Assembly: GCA_015066515.1 (NCBI GenBank)
Contig: SVOH01000018.1
Location: forward strand, 1 to 39,198
Reading direction: 5' to 3'
DNA length: 39,198 nt
Origin: Oscillospiraceae bacterium
GTDB lineage: Bacteria; Bacillota; Clostridia; Oscillospirales; Acutalibacteraceae
The position numbers were made by a program, and so were the translations under genes. How positions within the stretch are numbered: the stretch's first letter is position 1; each line of letters opens with the position of its first letter. The notes beneath the pieces were generated by a model that saw only the letters and a program-made list of their open reading frames with translations, ran no database searches and was not told where the DNA came from. This document shows, piece by piece, positions 1 to 7,871 of the stretch.

Positions 1-2441
1 GTTTTGGTTATACCAATACCGTCGTCACCGTCTTTACCATCGGCGCCTGTAGCACCGGTTTCGCCTTTGTCACCCTTTTCACCTTGTATACCTTGGTCGC
101 CTTTATCACCCTTAGCACCATCTTGACCGTTAAGACCATCTTTGCCAACCACTACGCCAAGGTTGTTTTCGTTTCCGTTTGAATAGGTGAGTACCAATTC
201 ACCGTTTGAATTGATTGTTGCAGATGTTACACCCACACCATCGTCACCGTTTGTGCCGTCGATGCCGTTTTTACCGTCTTTACCTACAACAATACCAATT
301 TTTTCACTGTTGCCGTTAGAGTATGTAATTACTAATTCACCATTAGCATCTATTTCGGTTTTGGTTATGCCAATACCGTCATCACCATCTTGACCATTTA
401 TACCATTGGTGCCATCCTTGCCGACTACTTTACCAAGGTTTTCGGTATTGCCGTCAGAGTAGGTAATAACAAGCTCGCCAAGTGTGTTAATTTCGGTTGA
501 CTGTACACCAATACCGTCGTCACCATCTTTGCCATCTTGACCTGTAGCACCTGTGTCACCTTTGTCTCCCTTTTCGCCTTGAATACCTTGTTCACCCTGT
601 ATACCTTGAATACCCTGTTCGCCTTTGTCGCCTTTATCACCCTTGTCGCCTTTGGCACCGTCTTGACCGTCCTTGCCATCGGCACCCTTAATATTACCAA
701 GGTCAAGGGTTGTGCCATTGGTAAGGGTTATATTTAACTTACCATCGGTTATAACTATGTTTTGAATACCAACACCGTCTTGACCGGCGTCACCTTTATC
801 ACCCTTGGCACCGGTTTCACCCTTTTCGCCTTGTATACCTTGAATGCCTTGTTCACCTTGGTCACCCTTGTCGCCCTTATCACCTTTATCGCCCTTAGCG
901 CCAACCACAACGCCAAGGTTAGATACAGTGTTATCTGAAAGGGTAATAACAAGCTCACCGTTTTGGTTGATTTCGGTCTTGGTTACACTTACGCCGTCAT
1001 TACCTGCGGCACCGGTGTCACCCTTATCGCCTTTTTCACCCTGAACACCTTGTATACCTTGAATACCTTGCTCACCCTGTGCACCTGTGGCGCCGGTTTC
1101 ACCTTTATCGCCCTTGTCACCTTTAGCTCCTATAACGTTACCAAGCTCGGTGCGTTGACCGTTAGAAAAAGCGAGTACTAAATTACCATTACTGTTTATC
1201 TCGGCGCCTGTTACGCTGATACCGTCAGCACCATCTTTACCATCTTGACCGTTGATACCATCTTTACCATTAGTGCCGTCAATACCGTCTTTACCGTCTT
1301 GACCTGTGGCACCGGTATCTCCCTTGTCACCTTTGTCGCCTTTTTCACCTTGTATACCTTGTTCTCCCTGAACACCCTGTATACCTTGTGCGCCTGTGTC
1401 GCCCTTATCGCCTTTGTCGCCTTTAGCGCCAACTACAACGCCAAGGTTTGATACAGTGTTATCAGAAAGGGTAATAACAAGCTCGCCCTTATTATTGATT
1501 TCGGTCTTGGTTACACTTACACCGTCATTACCTGCGGCACCGGTGTCACCCTTATCACCTTTATCACCCTGAACACCTTGTATACCTTGAATGCCTTGCT
1601 GACCTTGGGCACCTGTTGCGCCAGTGTCGCCCTTATCACCTTTTTCACCTTGGTCACCCTTGTCACCTTTATCGCCCTTGGCTCCGTCTGTGCCATCTTT
1701 ACCATCGGCACCTACAACAACACCCAAGTTTGCGCGCTGACCGTTTGAATATTCGATTACCAACTCACCGTTTGAGTTTATCTGAGACGATAATACACCT
1801 ATACCGTCATTACCGTTTATACCAACAACCTTATCTAAATTAACGGTTTTGCCATCGCTAAAAGCAATAACTAATTCACCATCGGCATTTATGTTTGCCG
1901 CAGTGATTCCTACGCCGTCAGTTCCGTCTTGTCCATCTTGACCGTTTGTACCATCTTTGCCATCCGAACCATCGGTGCCGTCTTTACCATTAGTACCATC
2001 TTTACCGTCGGTACCGTTTGAGCCGTCTTTGCCGTCAGCACCTTTAGCATTACCGAGGTTTAATACAGTGCCATCGGTAAGGGTAAGCAATAACTGACCG
2101 TCTGCATTAAATGCGGCTGTTTTTATACCGACACCATCTTTGCCTGCTGTAGCTTTAAGCGTGGCTGCCCAATCGGTTTCACTACCTGAATAGCCGTTTG
2201 CTACTGCTATATCATAGGCAGACTTACCCTCTAAGCTACCAAGCCACTCTTGCACGGTACCCTCATAACCGTACTGAACGGCAAGCTCATATGCTGACAA
2301 GCCGTTTTCTACACTTGTGGGTATTGCTTGCCCGCCGCGCCAGTCGTGGATTAGCACCGCGCTGCCCACTGAAATCGCAATTGCCACTACTATAGCGGTT
2401 ATTGCTGTTAATACCTTTTTGAATTTTTGATTTTTACTCAT
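1..2441 (-). CDS. Collagen-like repeat surface protein, 3' end outside window
   Basis: The reading frame is open from an ATG at 2441 (GGGGGA ribosome site about 6 bases upstream) to the left edge, giving over 810 residues without the C-terminus. Residues about 8-30 form a hydrophobic signal or anchor segment. Two copies of a roughly 24-residue motif follow (SAYELAVQYGY... and SAYDIAVANGY...), a motif common at the head of Firmicutes surface proteins. The rest alternates long Gly-X-Y runs (GDKGDKGDTG, GIQGIQGEQG) with at least ten copies of a 30-35-residue non-collagen module of the type GVGITxTEINxNGELVITYSNG...NLGVVVGKDG; an eleventh begins at the edge. Gly-X-Y runs imply a trimeric collagen-like helix, and the modules probably form small beta units between them. 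It is probably displayed on the cell surface, but no sorting signal is visible because the end is missing. It lies 18 bases behind the Mor-type gene, so the two probably share a transcript. Confidence 0.88.
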   Translation of the reverse strand, partial: MSKNQKFKKVLTAITAIVVAIAISVGSAVLIHDWRGGQAIPTSVENGLSAYELAVQYGYEGTVQEWLGSLEGKSAYDIAVANGYSGSETDWAATLKATAGKDGVGIKTAAFNADGQLLLTLTDGTVLNLGNAKGADGKDGSNGTDGKDGTNGKDGTDGSDGKDGTNGQDGQDGTDGVGITAANINADGELVIAFSDGKTVNLDKVVGINGNDGIGVLSSQINSNGELVIEYSNGQRANLGVVVGADGKDGTDGAKGDKGDKGDQGEKGDKGDTGATGAQGQQGIQGIQGVQGDKGDKGDTGAAGNDGVSVTKTEINNKGELVITLSDNTVSNLGVVVGAKGDKGDKGDTGAQGIQGVQGEQGIQGEKGDKGDKGDTGATGQDGKDGIDGTNGKDGINGQDGKDGADGISVTGAEINSNGNLVLAFSNGQRTELGNVIGAKGDKGDKGETGATGAQGEQGIQGIQGVQGEKGDKGDTGAAGNDGVSVTKTEINQNGELVITLSDNTVSNLGVVVGAKGDKGDKGDKGDQGEQGIQGIQGEKGETGAKGDKGDAGQDGVGIQNIVITDGKLNITLTNGTTLDLGNIKGADGKDGQDGAKGDKGDKGDKGEQGIQGIQGEQGIQGEKGDKGDTGATGQDGKDGDDGIGVQSTEINTLGELVITYSDGNTENLGKVVGKDGTNGINGQDGDDGIGITKTEIDANGELVITYSNGNSEKIGIVVGKDGKNGIDGTNGDDGVGVTSATINSNGELVLTYSNGNENNLGVVVGKDGLNGQDGAKGDKGDQGIQGEKGDKGETGATGADGKDGDDGIGITK
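875..1653. repeat. In-frame direct repeat within the collagen-like gene (offset 528 bp)
   Basis: The stretch around 875-1125 recurs almost unchanged at about 1403-1653. The offset is 528 bp, which is 176 codons, so the repeat is in frame. It encodes near-identical module blocks (GVSVTKTEIN..., ELVITLSDNTVSNLGVVVGAKG-type) with the adjoining Gly-X-Y runs. This looks like duplication of one module pair by recombination. Outer boundaries are approximate because the flanking collagen code is itself repetitive. Confidence 0.75.
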
Positions 2442-2459
2442 ATTAAATCCCCCGTAATG

Positions 2460-2714
2460 TTATTCTTTGCTATCTTTCACTATTCTTCTTATTGTTCGCT
2501 CGCTATAAGCGTATTTAGTGGCTAACTGTTTGAGGTTGTTTCCGTCATATTCTTCAACAATTTGCTTATATATGTATTCCTTACTGTAGAATTCTACGGG
2601 AAATGTTATTTGTTGACCGCGGTATTCCGTATAAATTTTTTTAGCATTTTCCTCTCCGACAAGCGTTGCTAAATCTTTATAAATACCGTTTAAAAAGCAA
2701 TTATCAATCTGCAT
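2460..2714 (-). CDS. Mor-family small transcriptional regulator
   Basis: An 84-residue protein with a Mor-type fold. The N-terminal part (KDLATLVGEENAKKIYTEYRG, then QITFP) resembles the Mor dimerisation region, and the C-terminal part (GNNLKQLATKYAYSERTIRRI) is a helix-turn-helix. Mor-family activators are known from phage Mu and occur widely in Firmicutes genomes outside intact phages. A GTG at 2732 would add six residues, but the ATG at 2714 sits behind an AGAGG about 10 bases upstream and is preferred. The gene directly precedes the collagen-like gene, so it probably regulates that operon. An inverted repeat at 2784-2808 lies upstream as a candidate operator. No other phage gene is visible nearby. 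Confidence 0.7.
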   Translation of the reverse strand: MQIDNCFLNGIYKDLATLVGEENAKKIYTEYRGQQITFPVEFYSKEYIYKQIVEEYDGNNLKQLATKYAYSERTIRRIVKDSKE

Positions 2715-2783
2715 TTTCAATATACCTCTCACCTCATAACAACCTTTCTAAATATAATAATTCATAATATTTGACATATCTAC

Positions 2784-2808
2784 TGTCGAACAACAATGAT
2801 ATTCGACA
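2784..2808. promoter_or_regulatory. Inverted repeat upstream of the Mor-type gene
   Basis: TGTCGAA (2784-2790) and TTCGACA (2802-2808) are exact inverted copies 11 bases apart, about 70 bases upstream of the Mor-type start. The geometry suits a dimeric regulator's operator. No function is demonstrated. Confidence 0.4.
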
Positions 2809-2914
2809 TTGTAAATTGTCTGTAAGTTATCAATAGATTTGTCCTTACATTAATAAAGACGAAAAGGATACAAAAAATTACGAACTTTTTTGAGATAAAA
2901 TTCAATTTTTTGTA

Positions 2915-2936
2915 CATAGTACTTATAAGTACTATG
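2915..2936. promoter_or_regulatory. Perfect 22-bp palindrome upstream of the XRE gene
   Basis: CATAGTACTTATAAGTACTATG reads identically on both strands, with two AGTACT half-sites separated by TATA. A third AGTACT lies at 2973-2978, closer to the XRE start at 3005. This is the usual arrangement for an autoregulatory XRE repressor operator. The link to this particular regulator is inferred from position. Confidence 0.55.
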
Positions 2937-3004
2937 CAAACCATTATATATCCCGTTTGTGTTATTGTCAATAGTACTGATTGATACTAAATTAGGGTGA
3001 TAAG

Positions 3005-3220
3005 ATGTTTTTTCAAAGACTGAAAGATTTACGTGAAGACCGCGATATGCGTCAAGCAGACATTGCCGATTTTTTGGGTATAAAACAAACCGTGTATTCA
3101 CGTTACGAACGCGGGTATCAAAACGTTCCTCTTGAACATTTAATAAAACTTGCTGATTTTTATAAAGTTTCCACCGACTATATTTTAGGCAGAACAAACA
3201 ATAAAGAAATTAATCGTTAA
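3005..3220 (+). CDS. XRE-family helix-turn-helix regulator
   Basis: A 71-residue protein that is almost entirely one Cro/C1-type helix-turn-helix: LKDLREDRDMRQADIADFLG, then KQTVYSRYERG and a third helix region LIKLADFYKVSTDYILG. It has no partner domain and is typical of short Firmicutes repressors. A GGGTG lies five bases before the ATG. It faces away from the Mor/collagen operon, and AGTACT-containing palindromes occupy the intergenic region, so it may control itself and possibly that operon. A strong hairpin at 3232-3267 ends the transcript. Confidence 0.85.
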   Translation: MFFQRLKDLREDRDMRQADIADFLGIKQTVYSRYERGYQNVPLEHLIKLADFYKVSTDYILGRTNNKEINR

Positions 3221-3231
3221 CACACAAAACG

Positions 3232-3267
3232 AAAAGCACTTGCTACATACTTGTAACAAGTGCTTTT
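3232..3267. terminator. Bidirectional terminator
   Basis: AAAAGCACTTG (3232-3242) pairs perfectly with CAAGTGCTTTT (3257-3267). T runs on each side allow termination of the XRE gene on the plus strand and of the sigma-factor fusion on the minus strand. Confidence 0.85.
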
Positions 3268-3283
3268 ACTTATAATGTGTATA

Positions 3284-5503
3284 TTAATATGTTTTTATAT
3301 CCGTGCCATCAGGTCGCATTCGATAAAGGGCTGTGCGATTTTCGTCAAAATAATATGCGTACCCGTCATCAAAAGTGTAAATGCCTGTATAACGATGTAG
3401 GTTTTCATCTTTTTCACACAAGGAATTACCCTGTAAATCATAAAAATTAAAACCGGTACTGCTGCCTCTGATAATAGCAAAAAATGCTCCGTCGTTATGA
3501 TCAAAATAATTATGAATTCTATCAAAACAATCATATGTTTCTAAGACAACATTCGGCTGGTTCAGGTTTATTTTATATGTAATATAACCATAAGAAGTAC
3601 TATTAGTACCTCTTTCAATATACATATTATAATCAGACCCCATGATCATACTCTCTATACTAAAATTAATAGTTGAAGGCACATCCTGCTCTTGAGCCGC
3701 AACATCAAATATGACCTCTTCGCTACCTGTAGATAAATCACGTGAATAGACTTTAAGATCGTTTGCATAAATCAGCTTGTTGCCAACAACCGTTTTTAAG
3801 CCAAAACCAACGCCGCTTTCAACAAGTGTAGTTATATCACCTGTTGAAAAATCAATTTGATATAAATTATAACTGGATCCGTGAGAGAATTGCGTTTGTT
3901 CTATAAACTCTACAAACCAACCTGTTGTGCCGCGCACCAATAAATTATGTGCGGCTTTGCTGGTATGTTGTTTTCTGTTAGTGCCATCGGTTTTTACACT
4001 CCAGACGCCACCGTTTATATAATAAATTGTGTCGCCGATTACATTTAGACACTCAATAAACGAAAGTCCCGATACCTCAAAAACTACCTGCATATCTGAA
4101 CCGTCAGTTTTAACCTTCATAATACGGCCATATTGCTGAACAAAATATATCCACTCGCCCTGTTTTGCAACTAAGCCTGTTTCGTATTGGTCTAACTGTT
4201 GGTTGGACGTCATTACATTATTAGGGTTGTTGCCAAAAACTTTAACAACCTCCGCGGGTTTGTCGGTAATATCTGTAGAAGTTGAATTATCGGGGGTTGA
4301 ATTTGACGGTGTACTGCCGTTAGCGGTAGGGTTTTTTGAACTGTTGGTATCAGAGCCGCTGCTTGAAGTGGACGGTTTGTTTTGTTGTGACGAAGAGTAT
4401 GAAGCATTGCTTGAGGTATTTGTATCACTTGAATTTTTTGAATCGCTGCTGTCGCCACCAAATAGATTACCCCAAAATCCACCGCTGTTTTGTGACGAAT
4501 TATCGTCCTTTTCCGCCTCATGATAATAATGGTATTCTGTGACAGTTTCGGTGCTGTTATTTTTATCTTCTGAAATTTTAAATTGATTCCAGTCGGTAAG
4601 CGTAAGCGCCGTTACAGCAGAGGTAACCATAGCTATCGCAACAATAACCGAAGCAATTTTTAAAATCGTCCTTTTCTGCTGTGCTCGTATAATCTTTGCT
4701 ACGGCAAGCTCCTTTTTACCCTTACCGTTTATAATGCTGTCCAAAATTTGTTGCGCTATTACAAGGCTAAGTAATGCGGTACCAATGATATTGCGGATTG
4801 CCGTAGTTATCATAGTAACAAAATTACCGCTGTAAATTGCCTTATCAATGCCGTGAATCTTAAGCTGTGCCTTTAAATTTCTTTTTGCCTTATTAAAACG
4901 ACTATAAACCGTGGTTGCCGGCACACCCTGCATTTTTGCAATTTGCGATATACGCATACCGTCATAATAAACAAGCGACAGTAAATCTGCATCATCGGTG
5001 GTAAGCTTTTTTAGTACCGTCTCGATATCCAATGATACATCATTTTGCGATTCATCATCCTTTAAAAAGTCAGTGTAATCCTCTTCGTCATAGGAAAGTG
5101 ACGTTTCAAAGCGTGCCGCACGCACAAAATCGCACGCGGTATTTTTGGCAATAATGGTAATCCAGCCGTAATATGCCGACGGTGAACGCAGTTTTGATAT
5201 GTTTTTATATACCTTTATAAAAGATTCCTGTATAACGTCATAGGCTGTCTCATCATCGGGGATGTAATTTTTAACAACAAAAAACACATAACGGTAACTT
5301 TGCATATAAAGTTCGTTAAACGCTTGCTTGTCGCCGTCAATCGCTTTTTGTATTAAGTCGGTGTTTTTCGGAAGAGTATTTTTGGCATCGTCGGCTGTTA
5401 TTAAATTGCCTTTTATATCGTATAGGTCCTCACTGCTTCGAGACTCTATTATTATATCATCCTCGCTGTCAAAAATTTCTATATCGTTTTTTTGCTCGCT
5501 CAC
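3284..5503 (-). CDS. ECF-type sigma factor fused to membrane segment(s) and an extracytoplasmic propeller-like domain
   Basis: A 739-residue protein. The best start is a GTG at 5503, eight bases after AAGGCGG; the longer open frame starts only at a TTG. Residues about 49-129 are sigma region 2 (AIDGDKQAFNELY, then AYDVIQESFIKVY), and about 159-217 are region 4 with its helix-turn-helix (MRISQIAKMQGVPATTVYSR). A hydrophobic stretch at about 227-254 may be amphipathic, and about 279-301 is a clear membrane helix. A Ser/Thr/Asn-rich linker (about 309-424) leads to about 300 residues with repeated units such as WIYFVQQYGRIMKVKTDG and YYFDENRTALYRMRPDG, resembling DUF5050-type beta-propellers. With one membrane helix, the sigma part is cytoplasmic and the propeller outside. 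It may be a sigma factor held at the membrane until cleaved or signalled. It is divergent from the NlpC/P60 gene. Confidence 0.85.
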   Translation of the reverse strand: MSEQKNDIEIFDSEDDIIIESRSSEDLYDIKGNLITADDAKNTLPKNTDLIQKAIDGDKQAFNELYMQSYRYVFFVVKNYIPDDETAYDVIQESFIKVYKNISKLRSPSAYYGWITIIAKNTACDFVRAARFETSLSYDEEDYTDFLKDDESQNDVSLDIETVLKKLTTDDADLLSLVYYDGMRISQIAKMQGVPATTVYSRFNKAKRNLKAQLKIHGIDKAIYSGNFVTMITTAIRNIIGTALLSLVIAQQILDSIINGKGKKELAVAKIIRAQQKRTILKIASVIVAIAMVTSAVTALTLTDWNQFKISEDKNNSTETVTEYHYYHEAEKDDNSSQNSGGFWGNLFGGDSSDSKNSSDTNTSSNASYSSSQQNKPSTSSSGSDTNSSKNPTANGSTPSNSTPDNSTSTDITDKPAEVVKVFGNNPNNVMTSNQQLDQYETGLVAKQGEWIYFVQQYGRIMKVKTDGSDMQVVFEVSGLSFIECLNVIGDTIYYINGGVWSVKTDGTNRKQHTSKAAHNLLVRGTTGWFVEFIEQTQFSHGSSYNLYQIDFSTGDITTLVESGVGFGLKTVVGNKLIYANDLKVYSRDLSTGSEEVIFDVAAQEQDVPSTINFSIESMIMGSDYNMYIERGTNSTSYGYITYKINLNQPNVVLETYDCFDRIHNYFDHNDGAFFAIIRGSSTGFNFYDLQGNSLCEKDENLHRYTGIYTFDDGYAYYFDENRTALYRMRPDGTDIKTY

Positions 5504-5592
5504 TCTGTTCACCGCCTTTTTGCGTATTAAAATTATTATACCTTTAATTCTGACGAATTTCAACAAGGAAATGTGTCCTTGTAAAATATCCG

Positions 5593-5635
5593 AAATGCGC
5601 TAAAACTTGACTTTTTTCGCATTTTGATATAAAAT
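5593..5635 (+). promoter_or_regulatory. Promoter and inverted repeat upstream of the NlpC/P60 gene
   Basis: TTGACT (5607-5612) and TAAAAT (5630-5635) are 17 bases apart and point toward the gene starting at 5677. AAATGCG (5593-5599) and CGCATTT (5618-5624) form an inverted repeat that embraces the -35 box, so regulation is plausible. Confidence 0.6.
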
Positions 5636-5676
5636 CAAAAGGCTTGTACTCTAATATATAAGGAGTTGGAAATTAT

Positions 5677-7050
5677 ATGAAATCCAAATTAACTACAGCC
5701 TTTTATACTGTAGTAGCCTTTATTGCTTCACACAAGATAACTACAGCTATTGTTTTGGCTGTTGTGGCGGCTTTAACTGCCACAGCAATAATTATATCCA
5801 GCATATTATCTGCACCCGCAGATGTTCTTTCATCGGGGGGTAATAAAATCAATGGCACTGTAAGTGATACTACAGCTTCACAAGCCGAGAGCGTAACCTC
5901 TGAGCCACAAGAGGTAGTATCAAGCGAGGAAACTCCCATTTCAAGCGAAACCCCTTCCTCAAAGCCCGAAACTCCCGCTCCACAGCCCAGCAAACCGGCT
6001 ACTCCAAATACCGATTACAACTATAACTCTAATATGAGCTATGATAACAACGTATTTCTTGACGCGCTTAAGTACACCGGTTATAAAACCGACCCTGCTA
6101 TGTGGGGTTCGTACGGCAACTATGTTTTGTGCTCACAAAAGCGTGGCCGCGGATGGCTTTCAGAAATTACTTATGACAATTCCGGTTCAGCTACCGGCTA
6201 CGAAACCAATGCACAGGGACTACCTGATATTCATTACTTTACATACCGTTCAAACGGTTCAAAACGCGGTCTTGTTTGCGCAAGCTACGTGGCGTATGTT
6301 TACTTTAACTATTTACCAAACGTTGCGGGAATTGACACCTCTATGTTGCCAAAGGCGGGTGACCCTGTTCTTGCAAACGAATGGTATATCGCCGCAAAAA
6401 AATGGGTAGATTTAGGCTATTCACGTTACATTAACTACACCGCAAACGACGGCGGCAGTATTTACCAAGACCTTAAAATCACACCGGAAGAAGAAATTCC
6501 GATAGGTTCTCTTATATTCCTTTGCGATTGGTACAACCGCACAAACTGGTCAACCCACGTAAGCATTTACGCAGGTAAGGTCAACGGCTACCACTGGGTA
6601 ACACACGTAGGTAACGAAAACGGCCCTGAGCTTTGCGCTATTGAACGTATGAATCGTCTACCCCATCCGCAATGGATGTTGGCAATTATTACGCCACCGT
6701 CTAACATTCGTTTTTCTCCGGCAGTAGAGGTAACTGTTAAGGACGAAAACGGCAAGCCTATGAAAGATGTCGAAATAAGCGTTAAACGCATCTCAAACGG
6801 TGTTGTTACAAACCTTGGCAAAACCGATGCAAACGGCAAAGTAAACGGTGAGGGCTTTTCTTACGGCGAGTATGAAATTATACAAAAAACACCAAGCGGC
6901 TACACCTGTGCCCACAGCACACAAAAGGTAAGTCTTACGACGAAAAACAACAGCCTTAACGCTGTAACATTTACCAATAAAAATGAAGATAAAAAACCCG
7001 CTGAAAGCTCAAAGGAAGATGTTTCCGACAACAGTGAGCTATCAAACTAA
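5677..7050 (+). CDS. Membrane-anchored NlpC/P60-type hydrolase with Cna-B-like domain
   Basis: A 457-residue protein starting behind an AAGGAG site. Residues about 22-45 form an uncleaved membrane anchor. A Ser/Pro/Glu-rich spacer (about 50-112) is followed by a papain-like NlpC/P60 or CHAP-type domain: Cys201 in LVCASYVAYVY is the likely nucleophile, His294 in NWSTHVSIYAG the likely base, and His310 or Asn313 in VTHVGNENG the third polar residue. Residues about 350-437 form a prealbumin-like Cna-B/SpaA fold (AVEVTVKDENGKPMKDVEIS...YGEYEIIQKTPSGY). The family cleaves peptidoglycan stem peptides or related amides, and the Cna-B part is usually structural. The tail is Ser/Lys/Glu-rich and has no LPxTG motif. 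It is divergent from the membrane-tethered sigma factor, which may control it. Confidence 0.82.
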   Translation: MKSKLTTAFYTVVAFIASHKITTAIVLAVVAALTATAIIISSILSAPADVLSSGGNKINGTVSDTTASQAESVTSEPQEVVSSEETPISSETPSSKPETPAPQPSKPATPNTDYNYNSNMSYDNNVFLDALKYTGYKTDPAMWGSYGNYVLCSQKRGRGWLSEITYDNSGSATGYETNAQGLPDIHYFTYRSNGSKRGLVCASYVAYVYFNYLPNVAGIDTSMLPKAGDPVLANEWYIAAKKWVDLGYSRYINYTANDGGSIYQDLKITPEEEIPIGSLIFLCDWYNRTNWSTHVSIYAGKVNGYHWVTHVGNENGPELCAIERMNRLPHPQWMLAIITPPSNIRFSPAVEVTVKDENGKPMKDVEISVKRISNGVVTNLGKTDANGKVNGEGFSYGEYEIIQKTPSGYTCAHSTQKVSLTTKNNSLNAVTFTNKNEDKKPAESSKEDVSDNSELSN

Positions 7051-7052
7051 AC

Positions 7053-7084
7053 AAAAATCCCGACAGTTAACTGTCGGGATTTTT
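7053..7084. terminator. Bidirectional terminator
   Basis: A 14-bp perfect stem (7053-7066 with 7071-7084, core ATCCCGACAG/CTGTCGGGAT) and a TTAA loop, with T runs on both sides. It separates the convergent NlpC/P60 gene and proC. Confidence 0.9.
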
Positions 7085-7867
7085 TTAGTTTCCAAGTTCT
7101 TTATTTCTTTTATATGCCGCTTTTATACAATCTACAACTATATTTTCAAATTCGCTGTTTTTAAGCACGGTTACACCCTCAATGGTGCTACCACCTTTCG
7201 AACAAACAGCATCGGTTAGTTCGTCGGGCGTTTTGTCACTTGTAAGCAGCATCTTTGCAGCACCCAACATTGTTGCCGCCGCAAATTCAATTGCCTGTTT
7301 TTCTGAAAGCCCACACTCGGCGCCGCCCTTTGCCACAGCCGATGCAAAGGTATACATAAATGCGGGTCCACAGCCCGACACACTACATCCTGCATCCATA
7401 AGACTTTCGTCAATCGGGTACAACTTGCCGCTATACTGCATATCGTTTACAAAGTCATTTACAACATCTATAGACACATCGTTTGAGCAATAAAGAATTA
7501 CCCCCTCGCCAACGCTAACGGGTGTGTTAGGCATAATGCGGATTACGGGCATATCACCTGCAAGTTGCTTTATTTTATTTGTAGTAAGTCCCGCCGCCAT
7601 AGATATAAGCGTTGGCTTTTTAAGGTTTAAAACATCTTTTATTTCGTCAAGCATTTCAGCCATCACTTGCGGCTTTACACCAAGGAAAATTCTGTCACAG
7701 CTTTGAGCAATTTCTTTGTTATCGCCAACTGTTAGCCCTAATTCCTTTGCAAGAGAGATTGCCTTTACACTATCAAAATCGGCAATCATTATGTCCTTTG
7801 TCTGCTTTGCTGCCGCACGAATAAGTGCGCCACCCATATTGCCACAACCTATAAATCCGTATTTCAT
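7085..7867 (-). CDS. proC: Pyrroline-5-carboxylate reductase
   Basis: A 260-residue enzyme that reduces 1-pyrroline-5-carboxylate to proline with NAD(P)H in the cytoplasm, the last step of proline synthesis. The N-terminus carries the Rossmann motif YGFIGCGNMGGALI. The C-terminal half has the family signature around GCSVSGCGPAFMYTFASAVAKGG and the late DAVCSKGGSTIEGV segment. The ATG at 7867 has AGGTGA a few bases upstream; a longer frame from 7894 overlaps proA and is not favoured. It follows proA by four bases, in a compact proB-proA-proC operon. Length is normal for the family. Confidence 0.96.
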   Translation of the reverse strand: MKYGFIGCGNMGGALIRAAAKQTKDIMIADFDSVKAISLAKELGLTVGDNKEIAQSCDRIFLGVKPQVMAEMLDEIKDVLNLKKPTLISMAAGLTTNKIKQLAGDMPVIRIMPNTPVSVGEGVILYCSNDVSIDVVNDFVNDMQYSGKLYPIDESLMDAGCSVSGCGPAFMYTFASAVAKGGAECGLSEKQAIEFAAATMLGAAKMLLTSDKTPDELTDAVCSKGGSTIEGVTVLKNSEFENIVVDCIKAAYKRNKELGN

Positions 7868-7871
7868 TTTA

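Noticed and set aside
1-2100. Regular short repeats resembling a CRISPR array
   Set aside because: Repeat units are multiples of three, translate to collagen-like triplets and lack unique spacers; no cas gene is present.
1-2400. Many open frames on both strands over the collagen-like gene
   Set aside because: They are shadows of a repetitive Gly-X-Y code. Only the minus-strand frame from 2441 has a start, a ribosome site, a signal anchor and a coherent domain pattern.
2460-3220. Prophage or integrative element border
   Set aside because: Mor- and XRE-type genes alone are not enough; there is no integrase, attachment site, terminase or structural gene in the window.
4203-4542. Open frames antisense to the Ser/Thr-rich linker of the sigma fusion
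   Set aside because: Low-complexity coding on the opposite strand explains them; no ribosome site or family resemblance.
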